Assembly (NCBI RefSeq): GCF_013407835.1
Contig: NZ_JACCBI010000001.1
Location: 2,604,001-2,668,000, forward strand
Direction of reading: 5' to 3'
From: Agromyces atrinae
Lineage (GTDB): Bacteria; Actinomycetota; Actinomycetes; Actinomycetales; Microbacteriaceae
DNA: 64,000 nt
Numbering within the stretch: position 1 is the stretch's first letter; each line of letters starts with the position of its first letter. Shown piece after piece: positions 24,635-33,774 of the stretch. Position numbers and translations under genes: made by a program. The notes under the pieces are model-generated. The model was not told where the DNA came from and searched no databases. It saw only the letters and a program-made list of their open reading frames with translations.

Positions 24635-25780
24635 TCAGCCGATGCGGGCCGTCATGAGGCCCGTCTCGACGGTCAGGCCGGGGCCGAACGCCATCGCCGC
24701 GACGCGGTCTCCATCGGCGGTCGCGTCGTCGTCGAGGATGTGGCGGATGACGAAGAGCACCGTCGCACTCGACATGTTGCCGAAGTCGCGGAGGGTGTCG
24801 CGCGCCGGCACTAGCTGGGCCTCGGTGAGTGCGAGCTTCGCCTCGACCTTGTCGAGGATGCTGCGCCCGCCGGGGTGGATCGCCCAGTGCGCGACGGTGT
24901 CACCGATCGTTCCGGCCTCGAGCGCGGCGGACGCACCGTCATCCTCTCGGAAGAGCGGCCGCAGGGCGCCGACGATGTGCTCGTCGATGATGTTGGGCAC
25001 GTACGTCGACAGCACCATCTCGAAACCGTGGTCGCCGATGTTCCAGGCCATGTCGCCCTCGCCGACGGGCGTGATGACGGTCTCGAAACGATCGAGGTCG
25101 AGCGCGCGCTCGCCGGGTGCGAGGGGGCGCTGCGAGACGATGCCGGCGGCGGCGCCGTCGGCGAAGAGCGATGACGCGACGATCGTGTCGGGGTCGTCCG
25201 ACGAGCGCAGGTGCAGGGTGCAGAGTTCGGCGCTCACGACGAGCACGACGGCGTTCTCGTCGGCGAGGGCGTACTGCCGCGCGGCGCGGAGGGCCGGCAT
25301 CGAGGCGTAGCAGCCCATGAATCCGAGGTGGTAGCGCTGCACGTCGGGGCGGAGGCCGAGCTCGCGCACGATCATGAAGTCGGGGCCGGGCGCGTAGAAA
25401 CCGGTGCACGAGACGGTGACGACGTGCGTCACGTCGGAGGCCTCGATGCCGGGGCACGCGTCGACCGCCGCGCGCGCGGCCTCGACGAAGAGCTCGGTCG
25501 CGGCCCGCGCGTAGACCTCGTTGCGGGCCTTCGTGCCGGGGGAGAGCAGCTCGCCGCTCGCCTGATCGAAGAACAGCGGCTCGCCCTCGTGCGGCGCGAG
25601 AGTGAGTTCTTCGATGACCGTGTGACGCGTCTCGATGCCCGAGACGTTGAAGGATGTCGCGACGATGCGCTGCGCGAGGCGGCTGAGTCCGGGCTGCGCC
25701 GCGAAGACGTCACGCACCTCGTCTTGGATGAGCACCGTCGACGGGACGGCGGTCTGGAGGGATCTGAGCGTGACGGTCAT
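24635..25780 (-). CDS. Type III polyketide synthase (chalcone/stilbene synthase family)
   Basis: The protein has 381 residues, the normal length. The Cys-His-Asn triad is C157 (LGFMGCYASM), H302 (WAIHPGGRSIL) and N335 (FGNMSSATVLFV). It condenses an acyl-CoA starter with malonyl-CoA. With the methyltransferase and flavin monooxygenase it makes a compact operon like those for methylated alkylresorcinols or alkylpyrones. Starter and chain length cannot be predicted from the sequence alone. A -10 box five bases before the ATG suggests a leaderless transcript. Confidence 0.94.
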   Translation of the reverse strand: MTVTLRSLQTAVPSTVLIQDEVRDVFAAQPGLSRLAQRIVATSFNVSGIETRHTVIEELTLAPHEGEPLFFDQASGELLSPGTKARNEVYARAATELFVEAARAAVDACPGIEASDVTHVVTVSCTGFYAPGPDFMIVRELGLRPDVQRYHLGFMGCYASMPALRAARQYALADENAVVLVVSAELCTLHLRSSDDPDTIVASSLFADGAAAGIVSQRPLAPGERALDLDRFETVITPVGEGDMAWNIGDHGFEMVLSTYVPNIIDEHIVGALRPLFREDDGASAALEAGTIGDTVAHWAIHPGGRSILDKVEAKLALTEAQLVPARDTLRDFGNMSSATVLFVIRHILDDDATADGDRVAAMAFGPGLTVETGLMTARIG

Positions 25781-25785
25781 GGGTC

Positions 25786-25791
25786 AGTCTA
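25786..25791 (-). promoter_or_regulatory. -10 box for leaderless type III PKS transcript
   Basis: On the minus strand TAGACT ends five bases before the ATG at 25780. It marks the promoter of the three-gene polyketide operon and separates it from the upstream esterase gene, which ends 64 bases before. Confidence 0.55.
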
Positions 25792-25844
25792 GGCACGCGG
25801 GTGCCCCCGGCCGACAGGGGGTTGACGGCACTCTGTGCAGAACC

Positions 25845-27383
25845 TCAGCGGAACGCGAGCACCGAATCGCCCCAGCCGCGCCGGAGTGCGGCATCGGGGT
25901 CGGCGACGACCTGATCGGCGCGATCGATGACGAGCACCTCGCGCGCGGCGGTGTCGTAGGTCGGCCACGGCAGATCGTCGGTCGAGGGGATGCCGGTGTG
26001 CGCGAATGCCGTCCACCGTGAGCGCATGCGCTGCGAGAGCTCTCGACCCTCGCGACGACCGCCGAGCTTGAAGGTCGGGTCCTTCGGGCCGCCGTCGAGG
26101 TTGCCCCAGACGTACGGGAGCTCGGTGCCGTGCGCCGCGCCGAGACCGATGAGGCTCAGGGCCCGGGTCGTGAAGTCGAAGCGGTACAGGTAGGTCGGTG
26201 CGACGGCCGAGTGCCCCTCGGCGAGCCAGACGGTGGGCATACGGAAGCCGATGTCGGTCGCGATCCCGAGGCCGAGCACGCGGCTGCGGACGCCTTCGTA
26301 TGCTCCGAGCACCTGCGCGCGCGTGGGCAGGTCGAGGTCGGGGTTCTCGGAGGCGAGGTTCTCGAGCATCGTCGTGATGGCCGGGCCCGTGATGGGCATG
26401 AGCGGCGACTTCATGAATTTGAAGAGCGTCGCCTCGTCGCGGTTCGTGCCGATGATGAGGGGCACGGCGAGGCCGCGCCCGTTGCGGATGGCCTCGACCG
26501 GATGCTCGGGGAGGAGGTCTCCGTCGACGACGGGCGCGAACGCGAGGTTGCCGGGCGCGTCGGAGGGCACATCCGCGTACACCTCCGTGCCGGCATCCAC
26601 GATGGTGTCGACGTCGAGGGAGCGGAGCGTTGCCACGTCGCTCGCGGCGACTCCGACGGTGGACAGGAATCGCTCGGCGACCAGGCGCGCGCGATTCGAG
26701 TCGTAGATCGACGTCGCCGGCGAACTCTCGATGATCGCGCGGTGGAAGAGTCCGCTCGCGCTCGGTGTCGCGAGGAGCGCGGTGGTGAGTCCGCCGCCCG
26801 CAGACTCGCCGAACACGGTGACGTTGGCGGGGTCGCCGCCGAACGCCGCCGCGTTCTGCTGCACCCATTCGAGGGCGAGCAGCACATCGCGCAGGGCGAG
26901 GTTCGAGTCGAAGGTCGACTCGTCGCTCGAGAAGGAGCTGAGATCGAGGAAGCCGAGGGCGCCGAGCCGGTAGTTCACGGTCACGACGAGGACGTCGCCC
27001 TCGGTGACGAGGTGCGTCGCGTCGAACATCCGTTGGCTGCTCGAGCCGAAGGTGTAGGCGCCGCCGTGCAGCCAGACCATGACGGGTCGCCCGGGCGCGG
27101 CGTCGGAGGCCTTCCAGACGTTCAGCAAGAGGCAGTCCTCGTCGATGACGGCGCCGGGGCCGAGCTGCATCGCGGGGCTGCGCTGCTGCGGTGCGACGGG
27201 ACCGAACGCCGCAGCGTCGATGGCGTCGGCGGGTGCCGATGCGGCGACGGGGGCGCGCCAGCGCAGGTCACCCGTCGGGGCCTGGGCGTAGCGCATGCCC
27301 TTCCACACCGCGACCGTGCCGTCGTCGCGGCCGCGGAAGCGCCCTGATGTCGTGTCGGCGAGAACGGGACGCAGTGTCGTCAT
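25845..27383 (-). CDS. Type B carboxylesterase
   Basis: The protein has 512 residues. HGGAYTFGS gives the oxyanion hole, FGESAGGG carries nucleophile Ser194, EDCLLLNVW is the family signature and AHGTELPYVWGN holds the probable catalytic His. No signal peptide is present, so it is cytoplasmic. It hydrolyses esters of unknown identity. It lies between the polyketide operon and the restriction-modification genes on the same strand; a link to either is not evident. Confidence 0.93.
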   Translation of the reverse strand: MTTLRPVLADTTSGRFRGRDDGTVAVWKGMRYAQAPTGDLRWRAPVAASAPADAIDAAAFGPVAPQQRSPAMQLGPGAVIDEDCLLLNVWKASDAAPGRPVMVWLHGGAYTFGSSSQRMFDATHLVTEGDVLVVTVNYRLGALGFLDLSSFSSDESTFDSNLALRDVLLALEWVQQNAAAFGGDPANVTVFGESAGGGLTTALLATPSASGLFHRAIIESSPATSIYDSNRARLVAERFLSTVGVAASDVATLRSLDVDTIVDAGTEVYADVPSDAPGNLAFAPVVDGDLLPEHPVEAIRNGRGLAVPLIIGTNRDEATLFKFMKSPLMPITGPAITTMLENLASENPDLDLPTRAQVLGAYEGVRSRVLGLGIATDIGFRMPTVWLAEGHSAVAPTYLYRFDFTTRALSLIGLGAAHGTELPYVWGNLDGGPKDPTFKLGGRREGRELSQRMRSRWTAFAHTGIPSTDDLPWPTYDTAAREVLVIDRADQVVADPDAALRRGWGDSVLAFR

Positions 27384-27414
27384 CGGTGTGCCCTTGTCGT
27401 TCAGTCGGCGTCGT

Positions 27415-28266
27415 TCAGTCGGCCGCTCGTGTGCCGAGACCGCGGAGATGTGCGACCTCGGCGAGATCGGTGCGGAATCGGTCGAGGGTCGAGAGCGTGT
27501 ACATGCCGTCGATCTGGCGGCTCTCCCACAGCGAGTGGATGCGCTTGAGGTCGGCCTGCCGGCTCTTCCAGCCGATGCCGTCGATCACGGCGATGACCAC
27601 CTGGCGCGGCAGCCGCACATCGGCCATCTCCTCGATCTCGCGCACCGCGTCGGTGAGCTTCGAGCCCGTCGAGTCGAACCCCTTCGCGGCGACGACGATC
27701 TCGGCGTCGCGCCCGCTCGGGATGACGAGGTCGCACGGCGCCAGCCGATTGTGCCGGCCGTGGAACTTGGTGCGCGTCTCGCACTCGAGCCCGAGGTCGC
27801 GCGCGATGGCCTCGATCTCGTCTTCGAGTCGTCGGCCGGACACCCCGGCGCGGATCGCCGAGGTGCGCGTGCCGGCGCGGGCGACGAGGAGGTCGCCGAA
27901 GTCGTAGGTGCGCGACCGCTGCTGCTCGAGCATCGCCACGAGGGCGAAGGTGTCGTCGAGGTAGTCGATGAGGCCCGCCGGGTCGGCGCGGGCGAGCGAC
28001 ACCCAACCCGAACTGCCGAGCGCGTGACGCAGTTGGTTCTTCAGTCGCTCCTGCGAGAGGCCGACGGCGAGGCCGAGGGCGGGAACCCACTCGGGAGACG
28101 CGGTGATCCACGCGGTGAGTGCCGGGCGGTCGACCACGGGCAGGGCGGCGAGGCTGGCCGCGGCCGACTTCAGGCTCGCGGTCGCCGGAGACGCGGCGAG
28201 CGGATCGACGTGGGGGGTCATCTGGCCGAGGGATGCGACGTACTCGTCGAACGTGGGGATCGGCAT
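27415..28266 (-). CDS. Putative type II restriction endonuclease
   Basis: The 283-residue protein begins within the stop codon of an adenine-specific DNA methyltransferase (TGATG overlap), which is the main reason for the call. The C-terminal half has a plausible PD-(D/E)xK core: CDLVIPSGRDAEIVVAAKGF with D179 and K195. The acidic residue two before the lysine is alanine (A193). A glutamate 15 residues after the lysine (E210) may replace it, as in Cfr10I/NgoMIV-type enzymes where the acid has moved to a helix. The N-terminal half is helical. I do not recognise the specificity. Confidence 0.72.
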   Translation of the reverse strand: MPIPTFDEYVASLGQMTPHVDPLAASPATASLKSAAASLAALPVVDRPALTAWITASPEWVPALGLAVGLSQERLKNQLRHALGSSGWVSLARADPAGLIDYLDDTFALVAMLEQQRSRTYDFGDLLVARAGTRTSAIRAGVSGRRLEDEIEAIARDLGLECETRTKFHGRHNRLAPCDLVIPSGRDAEIVVAAKGFDSTGSKLTDAVREIEEMADVRLPRQVVIAVIDGIGWKSRQADLKRIHSLWESRQIDGMYTLSTLDRFRTDLAEVAHLRGLGTRAAD

Positions 28267-29402
28267 CAGTCGCGACCGATGAAGACGTACTCGGAGACGG
28301 CGGTGCGCGTCGCAGTGGCGTGCGTGCCGAAGCTGTACGTGTGCGTGAACTCGCGCACCTCGACGTGCTTCTTCACCTGCCCGAGCAACTCGGCGATGCG
28401 CTCGCGGCCCGGCACGGCGTTCGAGGAGTAGGAGAGCACGATCGCGCCCGAGTCGCGGAACTGGTCGAACGTGCGCGCGAGGGCGTCGTCGATCGTGCGC
28501 TTGTAGGCGAAGGGCGTGAACTTCTTGGCGATCTTCTTGGTCTTCGTCTCCTCCATGATGACCTGGCCGCGCCAGTACACCGAGAGGCCCTCGAGGAAGT
28601 GGTACCGCTTCATGTAGTCGGCGTCGTCGCGCGGGGGAGCGTAGGGCGGGTCGAGGTAGACGATGTCGTACTCGTCGGCAGGCAGATCGGCGACGTCGCC
28701 CGTGACGGCTCGGCTCGAGCGACCGTTGTCGAACACGGTCGCGTTGTAGTCGGCGACGCGCTCGCGGAAGTGGTCGGCCATGGACAGGTGCAGGTCGCGG
28801 CGGCCGTCGTCGTAGCGCGTGCCCGTGAAGGTGAAGACGCCGCGGGGCTGCTTGCGCGCCGCGGAGAGGACGAGCGCCGAGATCGCGACGTCGCGTTGGA
28901 AGCCGTCGAGGCGATCTATGTGCGACCACGCCGAATCGAGGAACCGGCGGTCGGCGGCGCTCAGGAAGATGCCGTCGAACTTCTGCTGGATGAAGTCGCG
29001 GTCGTCGGCCGCCGGGCCGCAGATCGTCTCGACGAGGTCGTCGCCGAGCGTCGTCGTCGAGTTCGCGACCGTGGCACGAGCGATGACCGTGGGGAATGTC
29101 AGGAAGTCGTTGCTCGTCACCTCGAAACCGCGTGCCTTGAGGAGGTACGAGACGACGCCCGAGCCGCTGAACGCGTCGAGCGCTCGGGTGCCGCCGATCT
29201 CGTGGAAGACCTCGTTGAGCGCGGGGACGAGCTTGTACTTCGAGCCCATGTAGCGCAGACGCGGGAAGCGCGCGACCTGAGCGGGGGTCTCGGGGCCGGG
29301 GGTCTCGGGGCCGGGGGTCGCGGGGATGGGGGAGGTCGCGACGGGTCTCGCGGGAGCGACCGTCGACTGCGCACCGGAGCGGGGCGCGAGGTCGAGGGGC
29401 AT
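28266..29402 (-). CDS. Type II DNA adenine N6-methyltransferase (D12 class)
   Basis: The ATG at 29402 gives 378 residues. RYMGSKYKLVP (about 50-60), DAFSGSG (76-82) and the catalytic DPPY (251-254) occur in the order of Dam/D12-class alpha methyltransferases. The first 45 residues are low-complexity (PGPETP repeats), so a start nearer RYMGSK is possible. It should protect host DNA from the endonuclease encoded directly downstream; the two genes overlap. The recognition site is not predictable here. Confidence 0.9.
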   Translation of the reverse strand: MPLDLAPRSGAQSTVAPARPVATSPIPATPGPETPGPETPAQVARFPRLRYMGSKYKLVPALNEVFHEIGGTRALDAFSGSGVVSYLLKARGFEVTSNDFLTFPTVIARATVANSTTTLGDDLVETICGPAADDRDFIQQKFDGIFLSAADRRFLDSAWSHIDRLDGFQRDVAISALVLSAARKQPRGVFTFTGTRYDDGRRDLHLSMADHFRERVADYNATVFDNGRSSRAVTGDVADLPADEYDIVYLDPPYAPPRDDADYMKRYHFLEGLSVYWRGQVIMEETKTKKIAKKFTPFAYKRTIDDALARTFDQFRDSGAIVLSYSSNAVPGRERIAELLGQVKKHVEVREFTHTYSFGTHATATRTAVSEYVFIGRD

Positions 29403-29491
29403 GGAGAACAGTCTGCATGATGCCTCCGACAGCGGTGCGCGGGCGCGCGCGGGGAGGAGTGGGGTGAAGGAGTCAGCGCTCGCCGCAGTGC

Positions 29492-31021
29492 CTAGAAGGG
29501 TGGGGGATCGGTATCGCTGGTGTAGCCGGTGGGGCTGGTCCAGCGCCGGCGGGGTGGTTTCGGGTCGAGGGTGAGGTTCTCGTCGGGCCAGTCGTGGGTG
29601 GCGCGGTCCGAGTCGGGTCCGTCTGAGGGCGCGCTTGAGGTGAGGAGGTGCTCGAGAGTTGCTCGAACGTCGGCGCTCTTCGTCGATTCGGGTGGCTGTT
29701 CGGGTCTCTGCTCTGATGTCTTCTCGGGTCGGAGAAGGGTGACGTGTTTCAGCTTGTGCTCGGGTGGGCAGAGTGGTGCGAGGTTGTCGATGTCGGTTCT
29801 TCCGCCGTGGGCCCAGTCGTGGATGTGGTCGACATCTCCGGTGGCGGCGAGGCTGTTGCATCCGGGTCTGGAGCAGCGTTGGTAGGTGAGGGTGAGCCAG
29901 TCGCGTTGTGCCTGTGATGGTCGGTACTGCGTGCGGTCGAGGTAGAGCGGTTCGGCCGTGATGGGGTCGACGATGAGGCGTCGGAATGCGGTCGCGGTGT
30001 CGAAGATGTGGCGGGCGGTCTCGGTGCTGATGGGGCCGTATCCGTCGATGGTGGCGACGTCGAGCCAGGGGTGCGCGGGGAGAGCTGATGCGGTGGGGTG
30101 ATCGGTCGGGGTCGAGGTCGAGGTCGAAGTCGAGGTGGATGCGACACGTGTGTCACGGACGGGCTTCTCCAGGAGTCCCGCGATGAGCGGAACCGTGACG
30201 AGCACGCGCGTCTGCACCGCGGTAGAGGTTCCGGCGCCGGTGAGCCAGTCGGAAAGCTGGTCGGCACGCAGTTGATCACGAGTGCGGGTCTCGCCCGACG
30301 CCCGGGAGGCTTGCTTGGCGGTCGCATTCAAGCGGGCACGGATCTTGGCCCCGTCGAGGGCCGGGATGAGGGCGTGGAGCCACATCATCCCCTCCGGTGC
30401 ATCCTCGAAGACGACCCGCCGTTCGGTGAGCGCACGCCGGTGGCGTTCGGCGAGGGTCGCAGCACTGAGACGGTCCCGGAGCCGCTTCGCCCGAGACCGG
30501 AACGATGCGACGGTGACGCGTCCGGCGATTCCGGCGAGTTCGGTATCGAACCGGGCGACGGCGTCGTGATCGTCCCACCCGGTGATGGCTTCGACGGCGG
30601 CACGCACGATCGGGTACGACGTGGCCCCGTCGAGGAACTCGAGCCACAGCTTCGGCAGTCGCGCCGCGAGCGTGTGGGCCTCGGACGCTTCGTTCAACAC
30701 GGTCGCCGTTGGAATGAGCAACCGCATCGACAGCTCGGTCGCCGCGGCACGCACGGCCCAGTCACGCGCTTCGGCACGCGACATGAGTTCGGGCAAGACG
30801 TAGATGTGGGGATTCTCCCTGGCCATCCGAATCGCCCGCCCGATCGAAGCCAGACGACGTGCGGCAATGCGGTTCGTCTCGAACGCGAACTGCTCCGCAT
30901 CGGTCATGACCATGTCGAGCAGCTCGGCCTGCGAGATCGTCACGCCCCGCGGGCCAGCAGGCTCGAGCGCACCATCAGCACCCTCGGGCATACCGCCCGC
31001 CCCACCCGTCGAATCGATCAC
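29492..31021 (-). CDS. DUF222 and HNH endonuclease domain protein
   Basis: The protein has 509 residues. The long helical DUF222 region spans about 30-300; a linker contains (ST)5 from a GTCGAG-type repeat at about 30107-30138; the HNH domain follows (CSRPGCNSLAATGDVDHIHD, then NLAPLCPPEHKLKH). Such proteins are abundant and multicopy in actinobacteria such as Microbacteriaceae and Mycobacteriaceae and are thought to behave like mobile or selfish nucleases. Codon use is a little less G/C-biased than the neighbours. It lies just upstream of the restriction-modification pair. Confidence 0.92.
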   Translation of the reverse strand: MIDSTGGAGGMPEGADGALEPAGPRGVTISQAELLDMVMTDAEQFAFETNRIAARRLASIGRAIRMARENPHIYVLPELMSRAEARDWAVRAAATELSMRLLIPTATVLNEASEAHTLAARLPKLWLEFLDGATSYPIVRAAVEAITGWDDHDAVARFDTELAGIAGRVTVASFRSRAKRLRDRLSAATLAERHRRALTERRVVFEDAPEGMMWLHALIPALDGAKIRARLNATAKQASRASGETRTRDQLRADQLSDWLTGAGTSTAVQTRVLVTVPLIAGLLEKPVRDTRVASTSTSTSTSTPTDHPTASALPAHPWLDVATIDGYGPISTETARHIFDTATAFRRLIVDPITAEPLYLDRTQYRPSQAQRDWLTLTYQRCSRPGCNSLAATGDVDHIHDWAHGGRTDIDNLAPLCPPEHKLKHVTLLRPEKTSEQRPEQPPESTKSADVRATLEHLLTSSAPSDGPDSDRATHDWPDENLTLDPKPPRRRWTSPTGYTSDTDPPPF

Positions 31022-31160
31022 ATTAGAAGACTAGTTCGAACCACTGACATCCGCTCGCCCCGAGGACAAGCCTGGGGATAACTCGCCGCCTGCGCACAAA
31101 AACCTCCTCTCATCAGCACCAAAGAGTGACACCGCTTTACCCGGTTATCCACACCCGCCC

Positions 31161-31166
31161 TACACT
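31161..31166 (+). promoter_or_regulatory. -10 box for leaderless acetyltransferase transcript
   Basis: TACACT ends seven bases before the GTG at 31174, the classical distance to a transcription start. This favours GTG 31174 over an in-frame GTG at 31126, which would lie upstream of the promoter. Confidence 0.6.
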
Positions 31167-31173
31167 CGACCAC

Positions 31174-31779
31174 GTGACCTTCGCCGACAAGCCGACTCTG
31201 CACGGAGCATCCGTCACCCTGCGCCCCTTCACTCCGCGCGACATCGAAGCGATGGGGGCGGTGCTCGCCGACCCCGAGGTCATCCGCCTCACGGGCTCGG
31301 CGAACTCGACGGCCGACACCCTCGGCACGAGCCCCGAACTCGACCAGAAGGCGCGCGACTGGTACTCCTCGCGCGCGGACCAGACCGACCGCCTCGACCT
31401 CGCCGTGATCGATCGCGCGACCGACGAGTGCGTCGGCGAGGTCGTGCTGAACGACTGGTCGTCCGACGACGAGTCGTGCAACTTCCGGGTGCTCATCGGC
31501 CCGCGCGGTCGCGGCCGCGGACTCGGCACCGAGGCGACCTCGCTGCTCCTCGACCACGCCTTCTCGACGCTGCCGCTCCACCGCATCGAGCTCGAGGTCT
31601 TCGCCTTCAACCCCCGCGCCCGACACGTCTACGAGCGCAGCGGATTCGTCGTCGAGGGCACTCGCCGTGACGCCTTCGTCTTCGACGGCGAGCGCATCGA
31701 TGCGATCGTCATGTCGATTCTCCGTCCGGAGTGGGAGGCGCGTTCTCACGCCCCGGGCGCGAGCAGCCCGCTCTCGTAG
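31174..31779 (+). CDS. GNAT-family N-acetyltransferase (RimJ/RimL-like)
   Basis: From the GTG at 31174 the protein has 201 residues. ASVTLRPFTPRDIEAM is the typical start of RimJ/RimL-type acetyltransferases, GPRGRGRGLGTEAT is the acetyl-CoA-binding motif and HRIELEVFAFNPRARHVYERSGF is the C-terminal signature. The likely target is a protein alpha-amino group or a small amine. Its 3' end overlaps the convergent response regulator gene by 34 bp. Confidence 0.92.
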   Translation: MTFADKPTLHGASVTLRPFTPRDIEAMGAVLADPEVIRLTGSANSTADTLGTSPELDQKARDWYSSRADQTDRLDLAVIDRATDECVGEVVLNDWSSDDESCNFRVLIGPRGRGRGLGTEATSLLLDHAFSTLPLHRIELEVFAFNPRARHVYERSGFVVEGTRRDAFVFDGERIDAIVMSILRPEWEARSHAPGASSPLS

Positions 31780-32405
31780 GCGAGGATCACGAGTTGCGCG
31801 CGATCGTGCGCGTAGAGCTTCGACATGATGCGGTTGACGTGCGTCTTCGCCGTGTGCGGCGAGATCACGAGGTCGTCGGCGATCTCCTGATTCGACCGCC
31901 CGCGCGCGACGAGCAGCAGCACCTCGCGCTCGCGATCGGTGAGCATCGCGAGCTCCGGAGGCGTCGGCAGCGACGACGCCGGCTGCAGGAACTTCGAGAT
32001 GAGGGCGCGCGTCGCCGTGGGGGAGAGCAGCGCATCGCCCGCGTGCACCGACCGCACGGCACGGGCGATCTCGTCGGGTTCAGCGCCCTTGCCGATGAAG
32101 CCGCTCGCCCCGGCTCGGAGCGCCGCGACGAGGTACTCGTCCTCCTCGAACGTCGTGAGGATCAGCACGCGCGTCTCGGACAGGTCGGGATCGGCGCAGA
32201 TCGCGGCCGTCGCCTCGATGCCGTCGACCTCCGGCATGCGGATGTCCATGAGCACGATGTCGGGCCGCAGCGACGTCGCGAGGGCGATCGCCTCGCGTCC
32301 GTTGACGGCCTCACCGACGACCGAGATGCCCGATTCGTGCGTGAGGATCTCACTCACCGCCTGTCGGATGAGCGACTGGTCGTCGACCACGAGCACGGTC
32401 GTCAT
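31746..32405 (-). CDS. NarL/LuxR-family response regulator
   Basis: The protein has 219 residues. The receiver domain has D8/D9, phospho-acceptor D54 (DIVLMDIRMPE) and K105-type lysine (FIGKGAEPDE). The LuxR HTH is LTDREREVLLLVARGRSNQEIADDLVISPHTAKTHVNRIMSKL. Its ATG overlaps the stop of the kinase gene. In this family such pairs control the ABC exporter transcribed divergently next door, which is the inferred target here. Confidence 0.95.
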   Translation of the reverse strand: MTTVLVVDDQSLIRQAVSEILTHESGISVVGEAVNGREAIALATSLRPDIVLMDIRMPEVDGIEATAAICADPDLSETRVLILTTFEEDEYLVAALRAGASGFIGKGAEPDEIARAVRSVHAGDALLSPTATRALISKFLQPASSLPTPPELAMLTDREREVLLLVARGRSNQEIADDLVISPHTAKTHVNRIMSKLYAHDRAQLVILAYESGLLAPGA

Positions 32406-33613
32406 GGGTTCTCCCGGCGGGTATCGAGGGCGGATGACGCGAGCGGCAGTGTCGCCGCGAGCCGATAGCCGCCCGGGGTGAGGCCCGTCTCGATCGAGCC
32501 CCGCACGGAGGCGACGCGCTCCCGCAGGCCGAGCAGGCCGTGACCGCTGCGCGCCTCGGCGGCGTTCAGTCGCGCGGCAGCGGGCAGCACGGGGTTCGAG
32601 ACGACGACGAGCGCGGCGTCGTCGCCGACATCCACGAGCACATGTGCGCGCGCCTCGGCGCCGTGCTTGTGGGCGTTCGTGAGCCCCTCCTGGATGACGC
32701 GATACGCGACGAGACCGCTCGCCCCGTCGAGTCGCCCGATGTCGCCGTCGACGCGGACGTTGACGGTGAGACCCGCGTCGCCGAACTGCCGGACCAGGTC
32801 GTCGAGCCGGTCGAGGCCCGGTTGCGGAGATCGCGGCCGCTCGCCGTCATCCGTCTCGGCTCGCAGCACCTCGAGGAGGTCGCCGATCTCGCCGAGCACC
32901 GTGCGCGCCGCCGAGCGGATCGTCGCGAGCGCCGCTCGAGCCTGCTCGGGTCGAGCGTCGACGGCCGACGACGCGACCCCGGCGTTCAGGCTGATCACCG
33001 CGATCTGATGCGCGACGGCGTCGTGCAGATCGCGCGCGATGCGCAACCGCTCGTCGGTCACGCGGCGCTTCGCCTCCGCCTCGCGGGTCTCCTCGGCGCG
33101 CACCGCACGTTCGGTGATCGCGACGATGTACTCGCGGCGTGAGCGTGTCGCATCGCCGGCCGCAGAGGCGAAGGCGATGACGACCGCGAACTGGAACGTG
33201 CGCGGGTCGAAGACGGCCCCGATCGTCGCGAGCAGGCTGAGCACGAGCACCGCGACGACCGCCGAACTCGCGACGATAAGGGTCACGCGCCGCGTCGATC
33301 GGTTCGCGACGCCGAACATCGCGATGGCCGTCGCGAGCACGATGCCCGGCGAGAGGATGACGCAGGCCGCGGCGATCCCGTAGAGCACGAGGCAGATCGC
33401 GAGCACGGGGATCGGCCAGCGACGGCGGAAGGGGAGGATCACGGCCGGGGCCGCCACGAGGAGGATCTCGGCGAGACCCTCGGCGTGGAACTCCGCCTCG
33501 GGGAACGGCACGATCGCCGCGACGATGATGAGCGCAGCCGCGACGAGGTCGCCGATCCACGGCGCGAACCGCGGGTGCGGGTGGGCGGGATTCGCCATCG
33601 GATCGGCGTTCAT
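32402..33613 (-). CDS. Sensor histidine kinase, NarL-type (HisKA_3)
   Basis: From the ATG at 33613 the protein has 403 residues. Four to five membrane helices occupy about 18-150, with almost no extracytoplasmic domain. RIARDLHDAVAHQIAVISLNAG contains phospho-acceptor His197, and the ATPase end is GHGLLGLRERV. Intramembrane-sensing kinases of this kind usually respond to envelope stress or antimicrobials, often through a partner ABC transporter. A longer frame upstream was rejected because it would cross the divergent promoter region. Confidence 0.93.
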   Translation of the reverse strand: MNADPMANPAHPHPRFAPWIGDLVAAALIIVAAIVPFPEAEFHAEGLAEILLVAAPAVILPFRRRWPIPVLAICLVLYGIAAACVILSPGIVLATAIAMFGVANRSTRRVTLIVASSAVVAVLVLSLLATIGAVFDPRTFQFAVVIAFASAAGDATRSRREYIVAITERAVRAEETREAEAKRRVTDERLRIARDLHDAVAHQIAVISLNAGVASSAVDARPEQARAALATIRSAARTVLGEIGDLLEVLRAETDDGERPRSPQPGLDRLDDLVRQFGDAGLTVNVRVDGDIGRLDGASGLVAYRVIQEGLTNAHKHGAEARAHVLVDVGDDAALVVVSNPVLPAAARLNAAEARSGHGLLGLRERVASVRGSIETGLTPGGYRLAATLPLASSALDTRRENP

Positions 33614-33644
33614 GACACCAGTCTGCGGTGAGCCGCGCTCCGAC

Positions 33645-33712
33645 GCGTCACCCCCACGCGGCATACGCCGTACCGCGGACGCGGTATCGAGGTGCCACCC
33701 CGGGGGTGACGC
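33645..33712. promoter_or_regulatory. Nested inverted repeats between the kinase and ABC exporter genes
   Basis: GCGTCACCCCC (33645-33655) and GGGGGTGACGC (33702-33712) are perfect inverted 11-mers. Between them lies TACCGC-GGAC-GCGGTA (33671-33686). The arrangement fits binding sites for the NarL-type regulator acting on both divergent promoters. Confidence 0.55.
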
Positions 33713-33774
33713 GGTCACGGGCTCGGGCGGCGAGGGTGGAAACGTCCCCCCGTCATCCCGTCTCAGGAGCTCCC

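Noticed and set aside
29403..29861. N-terminal extension of the DNA methyltransferase into the HNH gene
   Set aside because: The extension translates to Arg/Pro-rich sequence and overlaps the end of the DUF222/HNH protein; ATG 29402 explains the conserved part.
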